Below are positions 16,186 to 24,123 of a stretch of DNA of 56,324 bases, in pieces (position 1 is the first letter of the stretch; every line of letters begins with the position of its first letter). The DNA is taken from NCBI RefSeq assembly GCF_003050705.1, contig NZ_QAOG01000010.1, forward strand, positions 1 to 56,324. The letters are read 5' to 3'. This stretch comes from Sphingomonas aurantiaca. Lineage in GTDB: Bacteria; Pseudomonadota; Alphaproteobacteria; Sphingomonadales; Sphingomonadaceae. The translations under genes and the position numbers were made by a program. Below the pieces are notes generated by a model. The model had not been told where the DNA came from, ran no database searches, and was given only the letters and a program-made list of their open reading frames with translations.

Positions 16186-17736
16186 TCACGCCGGATCGAA
16201 CAGCCCGGCGAACTCGCGCTGGTCGTAGTAGCGGATTTTCTCGACCGCGAGCGGGTGTTCGCCCTGGCGCAGCAACAGGAGCTGGTCGGGCCGCATCCGC
16301 ATAATTTCGTCGGGCGTGGCGAGCCGCCGCGCGGAGATATGCCCGCTGATGCTTTCCGAAGGGCCGGCGCGATTATCGCCCCAGCCCGTGCCACGCGAGG
16401 TGCTGACGGTATCATATTCGATCGTGGTGTCGCCGATCGTGCGGGAGAGCATGTCGGCGGTGGCATGGTCGTTCACCCCGAACGTCTGGATTACGCCCGC
16501 ATTGGACATGAAGGTGCCGGCCCGCTCGCCATAGGTGGCCTTGAGCTGGTGCATGTCTTGAAGGATAGGCCAGAGCTGAAGACCATAGCCTGCCATCAGC
16601 CCCATCGCGCGTTCGACCGGTTCGAGGCGACCGAGGGCGGCGAACTCGTCCAGCAGAAACAGCACAGGCCGGGGAGGGCGGGCGGTGGACCGGGCCATGT
16701 CAGTGACGGCCTGGCTCACCAGCAGGCGCAGCCAGCGGGCATAGGTATCGAGCCGATCGGGCGGGAGCACCAAGAACACGGTGGCGGTCGTGTCCTTCAA
16801 TCCTGCGAAGGTGAAATCGGACGCGGCCGTGCTGGCGACGATGCGCGGGCTGTCGAGAAAGTGGGTGTGGCGCTGCGCCGAGGACAGCACGCCGGCAGCT
16901 TCGCGGTCGGACTTGCCGAGCTGGCGGTTGGCGGCGCGAGCGATCAGGCCACCGGCACCGGCGCTGTCCTGCATATCGGCCAGTAGCGCGGCGAAGCCGG
17001 CAGGGGCGAGCGTCAGCTTGTCGCGCACCGTCGCCAACACGCGGCGATCGGCGGGTTCGTGGACCACGGTGTGCAGGATCAGCCCGGCGATCAGCGCCTT
17101 GGCTTCCTCGTTCCAGTGCGCTTCGCCCGATTGCCCCGGCGCGTCATGCACCAGCGCATCGGCGAGGGTGTTGGCATCTTCCGCTAGATCGAGGCTGGCG
17201 GGGTCAAGCCGGTCGAGTGGATTGTAGCGGGCAGGGGGCTGACCCGACACGCCGAACGGATCGAGGCACCAGACCTTGCCCTTGGCGGCACGCGCGCGGG
17301 CGGTGACGCGGGCGTTCTCGCCCTTGGGGTCGATGCAGATCACCGAGCGATCGAGCAGCAGCAGGTTAGGGACGATCGTCCCGACGCCCTTGCCCGAGCG
17401 GGTGGGTGCCATTGTCAGCAGGTGCGCCGCGCCGTCGTAGTGCAGCAGCTTCCCCGACTTGGCCGAACGGCCGATCAGAAGATCCCCGTTCGCTTCCAGC
17501 TTCCGTACGTCGGCGCGGTCGCCGAAGCGGGCGGAGCCGAGCAGATCGTTACGCTGGTTGGCAGCCCGCCGGTTGAACCGCCAGGCCAGGAACAGGACCG
17601 CGCCGGCCAGCAGGAACGGAATGTCGGTCGCTATCTCGCCATAACCGAAAATGCTCTTGAGCCAGGCGTTGCTCGCCATCAGCACCACGAAAGCGACGAA
17701 GACCGCGAACAGCGGGCTGATCCGTCGCCGGGGCAT
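16186..17736 (-). CDS. traG: TraG/VirD4-type conjugal coupling protein
   Basis: A 516-aa type IV coupling protein. Two N-terminal transmembrane segments (about 8-25 and 38-53) are followed by a RecA-like ATPase with Walker A APTRSGKGVG, IDPKGENA, and Walker B VLFLLDEFAALG. It delivers the relaxase-DNA complex to a mating channel. Start ATG 17736 shares a base with the preceding gene's stop (TGATG). It is somewhat shorter than Ti-plasmid TraG, mainly at the C-terminus. No channel genes lie in the window. Confidence 0.9.
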   Translation of the reverse strand: MPRRRISPLFAVFVAFVVLMASNAWLKSIFGYGEIATDIPFLLAGAVLFLAWRFNRRAANQRNDLLGSARFGDRADVRKLEANGDLLIGRSAKSGKLLHYDGAAHLLTMAPTRSGKGVGTIVPNLLLLDRSVICIDPKGENARVTARARAAKGKVWCLDPFGVSGQPPARYNPLDRLDPASLDLAEDANTLADALVHDAPGQSGEAHWNEEAKALIAGLILHTVVHEPADRRVLATVRDKLTLAPAGFAALLADMQDSAGAGGLIARAANRQLGKSDREAAGVLSSAQRHTHFLDSPRIVASTAASDFTFAGLKDTTATVFLVLPPDRLDTYARWLRLLVSQAVTDMARSTARPPRPVLFLLDEFAALGRLEPVERAMGLMAGYGLQLWPILQDMHQLKATYGERAGTFMSNAGVIQTFGVNDHATADMLSRTIGDTTIEYDTVSTSRGTGWGDNRAGPSESISGHISARRLATPDEIMRMRPDQLLLLRQGEHPLAVEKIRYYDQREFAGLFDPA

Positions 17737-18017
17737 CAGTGCGCTTCCATCGGCGTGATCGGCAGCGATCGATCGGCGTCGGGATGATCGAGCAGCCGGA
17801 GCAGGATTTGCGAGACGAGGGGAGGGGGCACGCCCTCGTCCAGCATCATCGCGAAGAACGCATCGTCGTTCGGTGACGGGATCATGTCCTCGATAACCAG
17901 GTTAGCGCGAGAGTCCGCCATGTCCTCATGCCACATCGCGATTTCCGCCGGCGTGCCGCGTACGAAATCCATCGCGCGGACTTGGCCACGGATTGCCTCA
18001 ATATCGAAATCGCTCAT
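17736..18017 (-). CDS. small acidic protein in tra operon
   Basis: A 93-aa acidic protein between traD and traG with coupled ends (ATGA at the start, TGATG at the end). The segment ANLVIEDMIPSPNDDAFFAMML is faintly reminiscent of VbhA-type antitoxin N-termini, but no Fic toxin is nearby and the inhibitory (S/T)xxxE(G/N) motif is not clear. It is most safely read as a conserved hypothetical protein of the mobilisation operon. Confidence 0.65.
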   Translation of the reverse strand: MSDFDIEAIRGQVRAMDFVRGTPAEIAMWHEDMADSRANLVIEDMIPSPNDDAFFAMMLDEGVPPPLVSQILLRLLDHPDADRSLPITPMEAH

Positions 18018-18238
18018 TGCGCTTCGCTCCCTTCAGCCTCCGCGTCGAACGCGCGTTTTCCGCGTCTTTTCCACAGCGCCAGCACGTCGCCGGCCTCGTC
18101 GCCGTGACCACGCCCGGCGAGATCGAGCAGCGCGCCGTAGAGGGTAGCGCGATCGTCGTCGGTCAGCTCGACCAATCCGGCTTTCTGGACCAGCCCGCCC
18201 AGCTCAATCAGGTGGCGTGTGCGTTCGCGACGTTGCAC
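18014..18238 (-). CDS. traD: conjugal transfer protein TraD
   Basis: A 74-aa protein containing RRERTRHLIELGGLVQKAGL, the conserved core of Ti-type TraD. GTG 18238 is chosen because AGGGG lies 7 nt upstream and because the resulting length matches TraD of Agrobacterium plasmids. The longer frame to 18466 overlaps traC and lacks a family match there. TraD is an accessory of the relaxosome and coupling stage. The gene follows traC by 13 nt. Confidence 0.72.
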   Translation of the reverse strand: MQRRERTRHLIELGGLVQKAGLVELTDDDRATLYGALLDLAGRGHGDEAGDVLALWKRRGKRAFDAEAEGSEAQ

Positions 18239-18251
18239 GACCCAGCCCCTG

Positions 18252-18581
18252 TTATCTGTTCGACGTTCCGCCGCTTCCGCCCGCAGCGTTGCCGCCCGGT
18301 TCAGTCGCAGCGCCCGATCCGTCGATTGCAGCAGCGCCGCCACCTTTCCGCCCGCGCCGTTGAAAGAAGGCCGCGCCCTTTGCGCGCCATGCCTCCTTCG
18401 CGTCCGCGTCCTTTGATCCGATCGCATCGAGCAGCACGCCGGCAAGGGTTTCCGCATCGAGCGCATCGGCTCCCGTCGCGGCGACGAGTTGGCCGAGCTG
18501 TTCGACCCGTTTCACCTTGAGCGCGCGGGCCTTGTCACCCAGCGCCTTCAGTTCGGCATCGTAATCGCGAACCTTCCGCAT
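18252..18581 (-). CDS. traC: conjugal transfer protein TraC
   Basis: A 109-aa protein. The N-terminal 60 residues (MRKVRDYDAELKALGDKARA, then VEQLGQLVAATGADAL) match the TraC accessory relaxosome family. The C-terminus is a low-complexity Gly/Ala tail. ATG 18581 has GGAAGG 9 nt upstream and is preferred to the GTG at 18590. It is divergent from traA across the candidate oriT, the same layout as in Ti plasmids. Confidence 0.78.
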   Translation of the reverse strand: MRKVRDYDAELKALGDKARALKVKRVEQLGQLVAATGADALDAETLAGVLLDAIGSKDADAKEAWRAKGAAFFQRRGRKGGGAAAIDGSGAATEPGGNAAGGSGGTSNR

Positions 18582-18689
18582 CGCTTTCACCCTTCCGCGT
18601 ATCGATCAGTAGTATCTTAGCCCACCTATCGTGCGGGTAAAGCTAGAACGAGCAAAAGCAGCACCAAGTCAATCAGGAGATGCAAAGCA

Positions 18690-18742
18690 GATTGTGAGTG
18701 CGCGCTTATACGTCGTTGCCGACGTGCGCTAAGTAGGGCAGT
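18690..18742. other. candidate origin of transfer (oriT), Ti/RSF1010-like
   Basis: It lies in the traC-traA divergent gap. A hairpin CGTCG (18711-18715), TTGC, CGACG (18720-18724) sits inside GCGC flanks (18702-18705 and 18726-18729), followed by GCTAAGTAGGGCA. The GCGCTTATACGTCG part is close to the nic-region style of Ti-plasmid oriT, and the cognate TraA relaxase gene starts just after. The nick position is not determined. Confidence 0.6.
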
Positions 18743-18754
18743 GTGCGGAGCGTC

Positions 18755-21727
18755 ATGGCGATCTATCATTTCTCCGCCAAAGTTGTGAGCCGCGCAAACG
18801 GATCGAGCGCCGTCGCGAGCGCCGCCTATCGTTCCGCATCTGAGCTGCACGACGATCGGTTGAACCGCGATCACGACTTCAGCAACAAGGCGGGCGTGAT
18901 TCACTCCGAGGTGATGTTGCCGGAGGGCGCACCAGAGCGTTTAAACGATCGCACGACGCTGTGGAACGAGGTTGAGGCAGGCGAGAAGCGCAAGGACGCG
19001 CAGCTTGCCCGTGAGGTGGAGTTCTCGATTCCGCGTGAGATGAACGAGAAGCAGGGCGTCCAGCTCGCACGCGATTTCGTGAAGAAGCAGTTTGTCGATC
19101 GCGGGATGGTCGCTGATCTGAACGTGCATTGGGACAAGGCGAAGGACGGCACGCCCAAGCCGCACGCGCATGTCATGCTTGCGATGCGCGACGTGGGGCT
19201 GGAGGGGTTCGGGAAGAAGAACCGCGACTGGAACTCGACCGAGCTTTTGAAGGACTGGCGCGAGGCGTGGAGCGCTCACGTTAACGAGCGCATGGCCGAG
19301 CTGGGGATTGAGGGTCGCATCGACCACCGCAGTTACGAGGCGCAGGGGATCGGGCTGGAGCCGCAGCACAAGATCGGCCCGGCCGCATCGCGTCGTCCGG
19401 AGCAGGGGCTTGAGGCGGAGCGGATCGAGGATCACACGCGCATCGCTCGTGAGAACGGCGAGAAGATCATCGCCGATCCCAATGTCGCGCTGGACGCCCT
19501 CACGCGGCAGCAGGCCACGTTCACCGTCCGTGACCTTGCGACGTTCGCGTTCCGGCACAGCGACGGCAAGGAGCAGTTCGACCAGGTGATGGGGGCGGTG
19601 CGCGCCAGCCCTGAGCTGGTCGCATTGGGGAAGGATGGACGCGACCAGGAGCGGTTCACGTCGCGCGACATGATTGCGGTGGAGAACCGGCTTGAGCGTG
19701 CCGGCGACGATCTGGCGGGCCGGGGCGAGCATGGCGTCGCCGATCGGCATCGTGACGTCGCGATCGGCGCGGCCGAGGGGCGTGGCCTTGTCCTGTCGGG
19801 CGAGCAGCGCGACGCCTTCGATCATGTGACCGGCGACGCGGGGCTGGCGTCCGTCGTCGGCTATGCCGGCAGCGGCAAGTCGGCGATGCTTGGCGTGGCG
19901 CGCGAGGCATGGGAGGGGCAGGGTTACACGGTTCGCGGCGCGGCGTTGTCGGGCATTGCGGCCGAGAACCTTGAGGGCGGATCGGGCATCCAGTCCCGCA
20001 CCATCGCTAGCCTGGAACACGCATGGGGGCAGGGCCGCGAGCAGCTAGGCCCCAAGGACGTGCTGGTAGTGGACGAGGCTGGCATGATCGGCTCGCGCCA
20101 GATGGAGCGGGTGCTGTCCCAGGCACGCGATGCTGGGGCCAAGGTCGTGATGGTCGGCGATCCTGAGCAGTTGCAGGCGATCGAGGCGGGCGCGGCGTTC
20201 CGCAGCGTCACCGAGCGGCACGGCGCGGCCGAGATCACCGAGATACGCCGGCAGCGCGAGGACTGGCAGCGCGACGCCACACGTGCGCTGGCGACCGGGC
20301 GCACCGGCGAGGCGATCCACGCCTATGACGGCAAGGGCACGGTCCACGCGGCCGACACGCGCGAGGCGGCGCGGGGCGCGCTGGTCGATGGTTGGGATCG
20401 CGCGCGCCAGACCGAGCCGGGCAAGAGCCGCATCATCCTCACCCACACCAACGCCGAGGTGCAGAGCCTCAATGGCGAGGCGCGCGACCGGTTGCGCGCG
20501 AGCGGCGACCTTGGCGATGACGTGACGGTGAAGGCCGAGCGCGGCGAGCGGCAGTTCGCGACCGGCGACCGCATCATGTTCCTTCGCAACGAGCGCGGCA
20601 TGGGGGTCAAGAACGGCACGCTGGCGACGATCGAGCGGGTATCGCCCGAGGGCATGGCGGTGCGCCTCGATGACGGGCGCGGGGTCGCGTTCGACACCAA
20701 GGATTATGCCCATGTCGATCACGGCTATGCGGCGACGTTCCACAAATCCCAAGGCGTGACGGTCGATCGCGCCCATGTCCTCGCCACTCCGGGCATGGAC
20801 CGCCACAGCGCCTATGTCGGCATGTCGCGGCACCGCGACGACGTGCAGCTTCACTATGGCCGCGACGACTTCACCGACCAGCGCCAGCTTGTTCGCGCTC
20901 TGTCGCGCGAACGCGGCAAGGACATGGCGGGCGATTACGCTAAGCCCGAGCAGGATCAGGCGCGGGCGTTCGCCGATCGGCGCGAGATCCGGTTCCCGGA
21001 ACTCGCACGCCAGATGGTCGAGAAGGTGCGCGACAAGGCCAAGGGCATGTTTGCCGGTTTCCGGCCAAAGCCGGCTGTCGCGAAAGAGGGGGCGATTAAC
21101 ACTGCCCGCGATCACGGGCAGGGGGGTCCGATTAACACCGCCCGTGATCGCAGCCAGGGGGGTCCGATTAACACCACCTTGGACGTCTCTCAGGCCAAGG
21201 CGATCGAACGCTATGCACGTGCCGCGGGCGATATCGGCCGGATGCGCAACAAGGGTCTGCCCGTGCTGCCGCATCAGGAGAGCGCTTTGCAGAAGGCTGG
21301 CGAGAGGCTGGACGCGACCCGTCCCCATGCCGCGCGCGACCTTGCATCGGCGCTTGCGCGTGATCCGAAGCTTATCGAGCAGGTGTCGGGCGGCAATACA
21401 GTTGGCGCGGCACGCGCGATGGCCGACGAGAAGCGTGTGCGGCTAGACCCGGACGCGCGTGCCGAGCGGTTCGTGGAAGGCTGGCAGAAAATGCAGCAGG
21501 CGCGGGCAGGCATGGAGCGGGCCGGCGACAGTGCCGGTGCCGAGCGGTTGCGCGAGCGGATGGAGAAGGCGGCGGGCGGGCTGCACCGTGACCCGCAGCT
21601 CGAATCCGCACTGCGTCGCCATGCACCCGACCTGGCGCTGAAGCAGGAAAGCGAGCGGTCGATCGGCGATGCGCTGTCGTCGTCGCTCGATCGTGGGCGC
21701 GACCGGGATCGGGGGATGAGCCGGTGA
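18755..21727 (+). CDS. traA: TraA conjugative relaxase/helicase (Ti type, MOBQ)
   Basis: A 990-aa fusion. The N-terminal MobA/MobL relaxase (1-220) starts MAIYHFSAKVVSR and has the metal-binding PHAHVML motif (His about 137 and 139). A TraI/RecD-type helicase follows, with Walker A GYAGSGKS (about 369-376), DEAGMIGSRQM, and the late helicase motif HGYAATFHKSQGVTVDRAH. The C-terminus (760-990) is charged and contains three near-repeats around INTARD. It nicks oriT, pilots and unwinds the strand. ATG 18755 with GGAG upstream is used. Confidence 0.92.
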   Translation: MAIYHFSAKVVSRANGSSAVASAAYRSASELHDDRLNRDHDFSNKAGVIHSEVMLPEGAPERLNDRTTLWNEVEAGEKRKDAQLAREVEFSIPREMNEKQGVQLARDFVKKQFVDRGMVADLNVHWDKAKDGTPKPHAHVMLAMRDVGLEGFGKKNRDWNSTELLKDWREAWSAHVNERMAELGIEGRIDHRSYEAQGIGLEPQHKIGPAASRRPEQGLEAERIEDHTRIARENGEKIIADPNVALDALTRQQATFTVRDLATFAFRHSDGKEQFDQVMGAVRASPELVALGKDGRDQERFTSRDMIAVENRLERAGDDLAGRGEHGVADRHRDVAIGAAEGRGLVLSGEQRDAFDHVTGDAGLASVVGYAGSGKSAMLGVAREAWEGQGYTVRGAALSGIAAENLEGGSGIQSRTIASLEHAWGQGREQLGPKDVLVVDEAGMIGSRQMERVLSQARDAGAKVVMVGDPEQLQAIEAGAAFRSVTERHGAAEITEIRRQREDWQRDATRALATGRTGEAIHAYDGKGTVHAADTREAARGALVDGWDRARQTEPGKSRIILTHTNAEVQSLNGEARDRLRASGDLGDDVTVKAERGERQFATGDRIMFLRNERGMGVKNGTLATIERVSPEGMAVRLDDGRGVAFDTKDYAHVDHGYAATFHKSQGVTVDRAHVLATPGMDRHSAYVGMSRHRDDVQLHYGRDDFTDQRQLVRALSRERGKDMAGDYAKPEQDQARAFADRREIRFPELARQMVEKVRDKAKGMFAGFRPKPAVAKEGAINTARDHGQGGPINTARDRSQGGPINTTLDVSQAKAIERYARAAGDIGRMRNKGLPVLPHQESALQKAGERLDATRPHAARDLASALARDPKLIEQVSGGNTVGAARAMADEKRVRLDPDARAERFVEGWQKMQQARAGMERAGDSAGAERLRERMEKAAGGLHRDPQLESALRRHAPDLALKQESERSIGDALSSSLDRGRDRDRGMSR

Positions 21728-21788
21728 CGGTTCGTGCTTTCGGGTACGATCCGGTTTGTGGTTTCATGCAGTAAAGGGGAAGAAGTGC

Positions 21789-22517
21789 ATGAGTGACGAT
21801 CACGAACCGGACGCCGCAGCGGAGGCGTTTGAAGGTGTCCGCGGTGAGCTTGCGCTGTTGCGCCGCGCCGTCGAGCGGCTGTCCGCGGAGCGCGCCGAGG
21901 TGCCGGAGATACCCGATTACAGCGAGACGCTGGGGAAAATGGCGAAGGCGCTCAACGCGACCATGCAAAATGTCGGCGTGCTGGCGAAAACGGCCGAGGA
22001 CAATGTCGCGCCGCGCTATGTCGCCGACCGGATCGTCGCGGCTGGCGGCCATGCCCGCGACGAGGATCGGCGCATGATCGCGACCGCCGGTGAGAAGATG
22101 GACAAGGCGACGACCGCTTTGCACGGTATCGGCGGTTCTGCCCGCCGTGCGGACGAGCAGCGCCGTACCTTGTGGCAGGTCGGTGCGGGAGCGTGCCTGG
22201 GCGGGGCGCTGCTATGGACGATCGTGCCGGGGATCATCGCGCGCGAGCTCCCGGGGAAGTGGCAGGTGCCCGAGTGGATGGCAGCGCGCACGCTTGACCT
22301 ACCGAAATGGGAAGCCGGGCAGCGCCTCATGCGAGCTGCTGGGCCGGATGCTTTCGCCAACATCGCGGCAGCCGATCGGATCATCACCGCAAATCGCAAG
22401 GCTGTGCAAGCCTGCTACAAGATAGCTGTGAGGACTAAGAAGACGGTGCGCTGTACCATCGAGATCAGTCGGGATGACGTGGCGGCAAGAAGTGCGATCG
22501 TCAGCTCCACGGATTGA
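21789..22517 (+). CDS. DUF6118-like membrane protein downstream of traA
   Basis: A 242-aa protein: an N-terminal acidic coiled-coil region (ELALLRRAVERLSAERAEV), then one transmembrane helix (about 135-155, LWQVGAGACLGGALLWTIVP) and a soluble C-terminus with a Cys pair. ATG 21789 follows AGGGGAAG. Proteins of this layout sit directly behind traA on sphingomonad-type plasmids. Function unknown; a role in mobilisation or entry is only suggested by position. It marks the end of the backbone before the metal cargo. Confidence 0.65.
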   Translation: MSDDHEPDAAAEAFEGVRGELALLRRAVERLSAERAEVPEIPDYSETLGKMAKALNATMQNVGVLAKTAEDNVAPRYVADRIVAAGGHARDEDRRMIATAGEKMDKATTALHGIGGSARRADEQRRTLWQVGAGACLGGALLWTIVPGIIARELPGKWQVPEWMAARTLDLPKWEAGQRLMRAAGPDAFANIAAADRIITANRKAVQACYKIAVRTKKTVRCTIEISRDDVAARSAIVSSTD

Positions 22518-22566
22518 AGTGCCCAAGCGGTGCAAGCCGATCATTCCACCGGACAGCAGCGATGCG

Positions 22567-22971
22567 CTATGCGGAAGGGGCAAGTGCTTCGATGATCCGG
22601 CAGTCGGCGACGGTGTTGCGGCTACAGGAATCTATTAGCGCGTCGAGTTCACCAGCAAGCGCGGTGAGGTCTGCAATTTTGCGTCTAATCGCGTCGCGGT
22701 GTTGGTTGGCAACGACATCGACGGCGATGCAGGACTGATCGCGCCGATCGGCAAGCCCCATAAGCTCGCGCACCTGATCGATTGAAAAGCCAAGATCACG
22801 CGCGCGACGGATGAAGGACAGGCGGCGTAGATGCGCGCCCTCATAGGTCCGATAGTTCCCCGCCGATCGCTCAGGAGCCGGCAGCAAGCCAATCTGCTCA
22901 TAGTAGCGGATCGTCTCGACTTTCGTGCCGGTCGCACCAGCCAGTTTTCCGATCGTCAGTTTCTCAGACAC
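22567..22971 (-). CDS. MerR-family divalent metal-responsive activator (ZntR/CadR-like)
   Basis: A 134-aa MerR protein: HTH (LTIGKLAGATGTKVETIRYYEQIGLL), dimerisation helix and a metal loop C-SRNTVAD-C with seven residues between the cysteines. A Cys in RRDQSC at the start of the long helix is the position that marks +2 metal sensors such as ZntR, unlike the Ser of CueR. So Zn, Cd, Pb or Co is the likely signal. GTG 22971 is used because it opens directly at the conserved N-terminus and follows GAGGG. It diverges from the CDF gene. Confidence 0.85.
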   Translation of the reverse strand: MSEKLTIGKLAGATGTKVETIRYYEQIGLLPAPERSAGNYRTYEGAHLRRLSFIRRARDLGFSIDQVRELMGLADRRDQSCIAVDVVANQHRDAIRRKIADLTALAGELDALIDSCSRNTVADCRIIEALAPSA

Positions 22972-22974
22972 AGC

Positions 22975-23012
22975 GCTTGACCCTCTAGCGACTAGAGGGT
23001 GCATATAGGCTG
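22975..23012 (+). promoter_or_regulatory. MerR-type promoter/operator upstream of the CDF gene
   Basis: Perfect arms ACCCTCTAG (22980-22988) and CTAGAGGGT (22992-23000) flank CGA. A -35 TTGACC overlaps the left arm and a possible -10 CATATA lies 19 nt further on, the over-long spacer that MerR activators correct. It sits between the MerR gene and the CDF gene and probably serves both. Confidence 0.8.
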
Positions 23013-23040
23013 TCAGATCGATTCTATCGAGGTGGCGAAT

Positions 23041-23703
23041 ATGGCCTGCACAAGCTGCGCGTCCGACAAGGCGGACACTCTCAACGACCCTAAGTGGCGG
23101 CGCGCGCTATGGATTGCGCTCGCCATCAATGGCGGCATGTTCGTTATCGAGATCGTTGCCGGCATCACGGGTGGATCGAAGGCGCTGCAAGCCGACGCGC
23201 TCGACTTTTTTGGGGATACTGCGAACTACGCAATCAGCCTTGGCGTTGCCGGAATGGCGATAGCCTGGCGCGCACGCGCTGCGATGTTGAAGGGGGCGAC
23301 GCTTGCTTTGCTAGGCGTCTATGTCTTGTTCGCGGCGGGATGGGGGGCGCTCCACGAAGCAACGCCCCATGCCGAAATTATGGGCGTGGTCGGCATCGCC
23401 GCGTTGATCGCGAACCTTGTAGTCGCGGTCATGCTGTACCGCTTTCGAAGCGGTGATGCGAACATGCGGTCAGTGTGGATTTGCTCGCGTAACGACGCGA
23501 TTGGCAACATCGCCGTCGTACTGGCCGCAGGCGGAGTGTTCGGCCTCAACAGCGCGTGGCCTGATCTCGCCGTCGCCACCTTGATGGCTGTGTTGGGAAT
23601 ATCGGGCGGTGTTCAGATCATGCGGCAGGCACGCGCCGAAATGCGTAGCGAGCCCTCACCCGCCCCCGCTACTTACCAGCAGTCGTTACATGGCAGTCGG
23701 TAA
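23041..23703 (+). CDS. cation diffusion facilitator-type metal exporter
   Basis: A 220-aa inner-membrane protein with about six transmembrane helices and an N-terminal MACTSCASD metal-handling motif. Helix 2 carries DALDFFGDTANY and helix 5 SRNDAIGNIA, the acid positions of the CDF transport site, with Asp/Asn in place of the usual His. The cytoplasmic C-terminal domain found in most CDF proteins is nearly absent. ATG 23041 has GAGGTGG upstream. It is the first gene under the palindromic MerR promoter, so it likely exports a divalent metal. Confidence 0.82.
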   Translation: MACTSCASDKADTLNDPKWRRALWIALAINGGMFVIEIVAGITGGSKALQADALDFFGDTANYAISLGVAGMAIAWRARAAMLKGATLALLGVYVLFAAGWGALHEATPHAEIMGVVGIAALIANLVVAVMLYRFRSGDANMRSVWICSRNDAIGNIAVVLAAGGVFGLNSAWPDLAVATLMAVLGISGGVQIMRQARAEMRSEPSPAPATYQQSLHGSR

Positions 23704-23722
23704 GCTGCTAAGGCGCGGGCCG

Positions 23723-24058
23723 ATGCACCGCCTCTCCGCCCTGTTCCTCAGTTTCATGCTCGTGCTTATGCTCGGGCTTGGATCAGTCGCGCATGCGACC
23801 GAAGGCGTGACGTGCGTTGATACCACAGCGGTCAGCTCCCTCGATCATTGCGACGGCGATGCCGACCAAGTGCCGGCAGACGCCGACAAGGCTTATCCTC
23901 ACCATCATGGTGGTTGCCACGGCCATCATGTCGGCGTGCCGATCGCGTCCGATTCAACCGGACCAGCCAGCAGCGTTCGTATGACTGCATCGATGTGGCG
24001 CAATGCGCCCAAGGCCCCGGTAGCGTCGGACCCAGCCCTACGTCCTCCCCAAGCCTGA
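23723..24058 (+). CDS. small secreted His-rich protein, CzcI-like position
   Basis: A 111-aa protein with a signal peptide (MHRLSALFLSFMLVLMLGLGS, cleavage after HA) and a periplasmic His cluster HHHGGCHGHH around residue 60. It lies between the CDF gene and czcC, where CzcI-type periplasmic factors occur. ATG 23723 has AAGGCG upstream; an earlier ATG (23690) overlaps the CDF stop. Metal binding is inferred from the His/Cys cluster; family membership is uncertain. Confidence 0.65.
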   Translation: MHRLSALFLSFMLVLMLGLGSVAHATEGVTCVDTTAVSSLDHCDGDADQVPADADKAYPHHHGGCHGHHVGVPIASDSTGPASSVRMTASMWRNAPKAPVASDPALRPPQA

Positions 24059-24123
24059 CCAACGCCTAATTCCGCCGGGAAAGCCCGTGCGGATGCCCAA
24101 GGTTCGTCAGGAGTCCGTTACCC

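Noticed and set aside
17736..18017. VbhA-type antitoxin in the tra operon
   Set aside because: Only a faint resemblance; the inhibitory motif is not clear and no Fic gene is nearby.
18239..18466. Upstream extension of the traD reading frame to 150 residues
   Set aside because: It overlaps traC in another frame, has no family similarity there, and GTG 18238 with AGGGG gives the normal TraD length.
18941..21328. Long open frames antiparallel to traA
   Set aside because: They arise from the high-GC codon pattern of traA, have no motifs or ribosome-binding sites, and traA itself is unambiguous.
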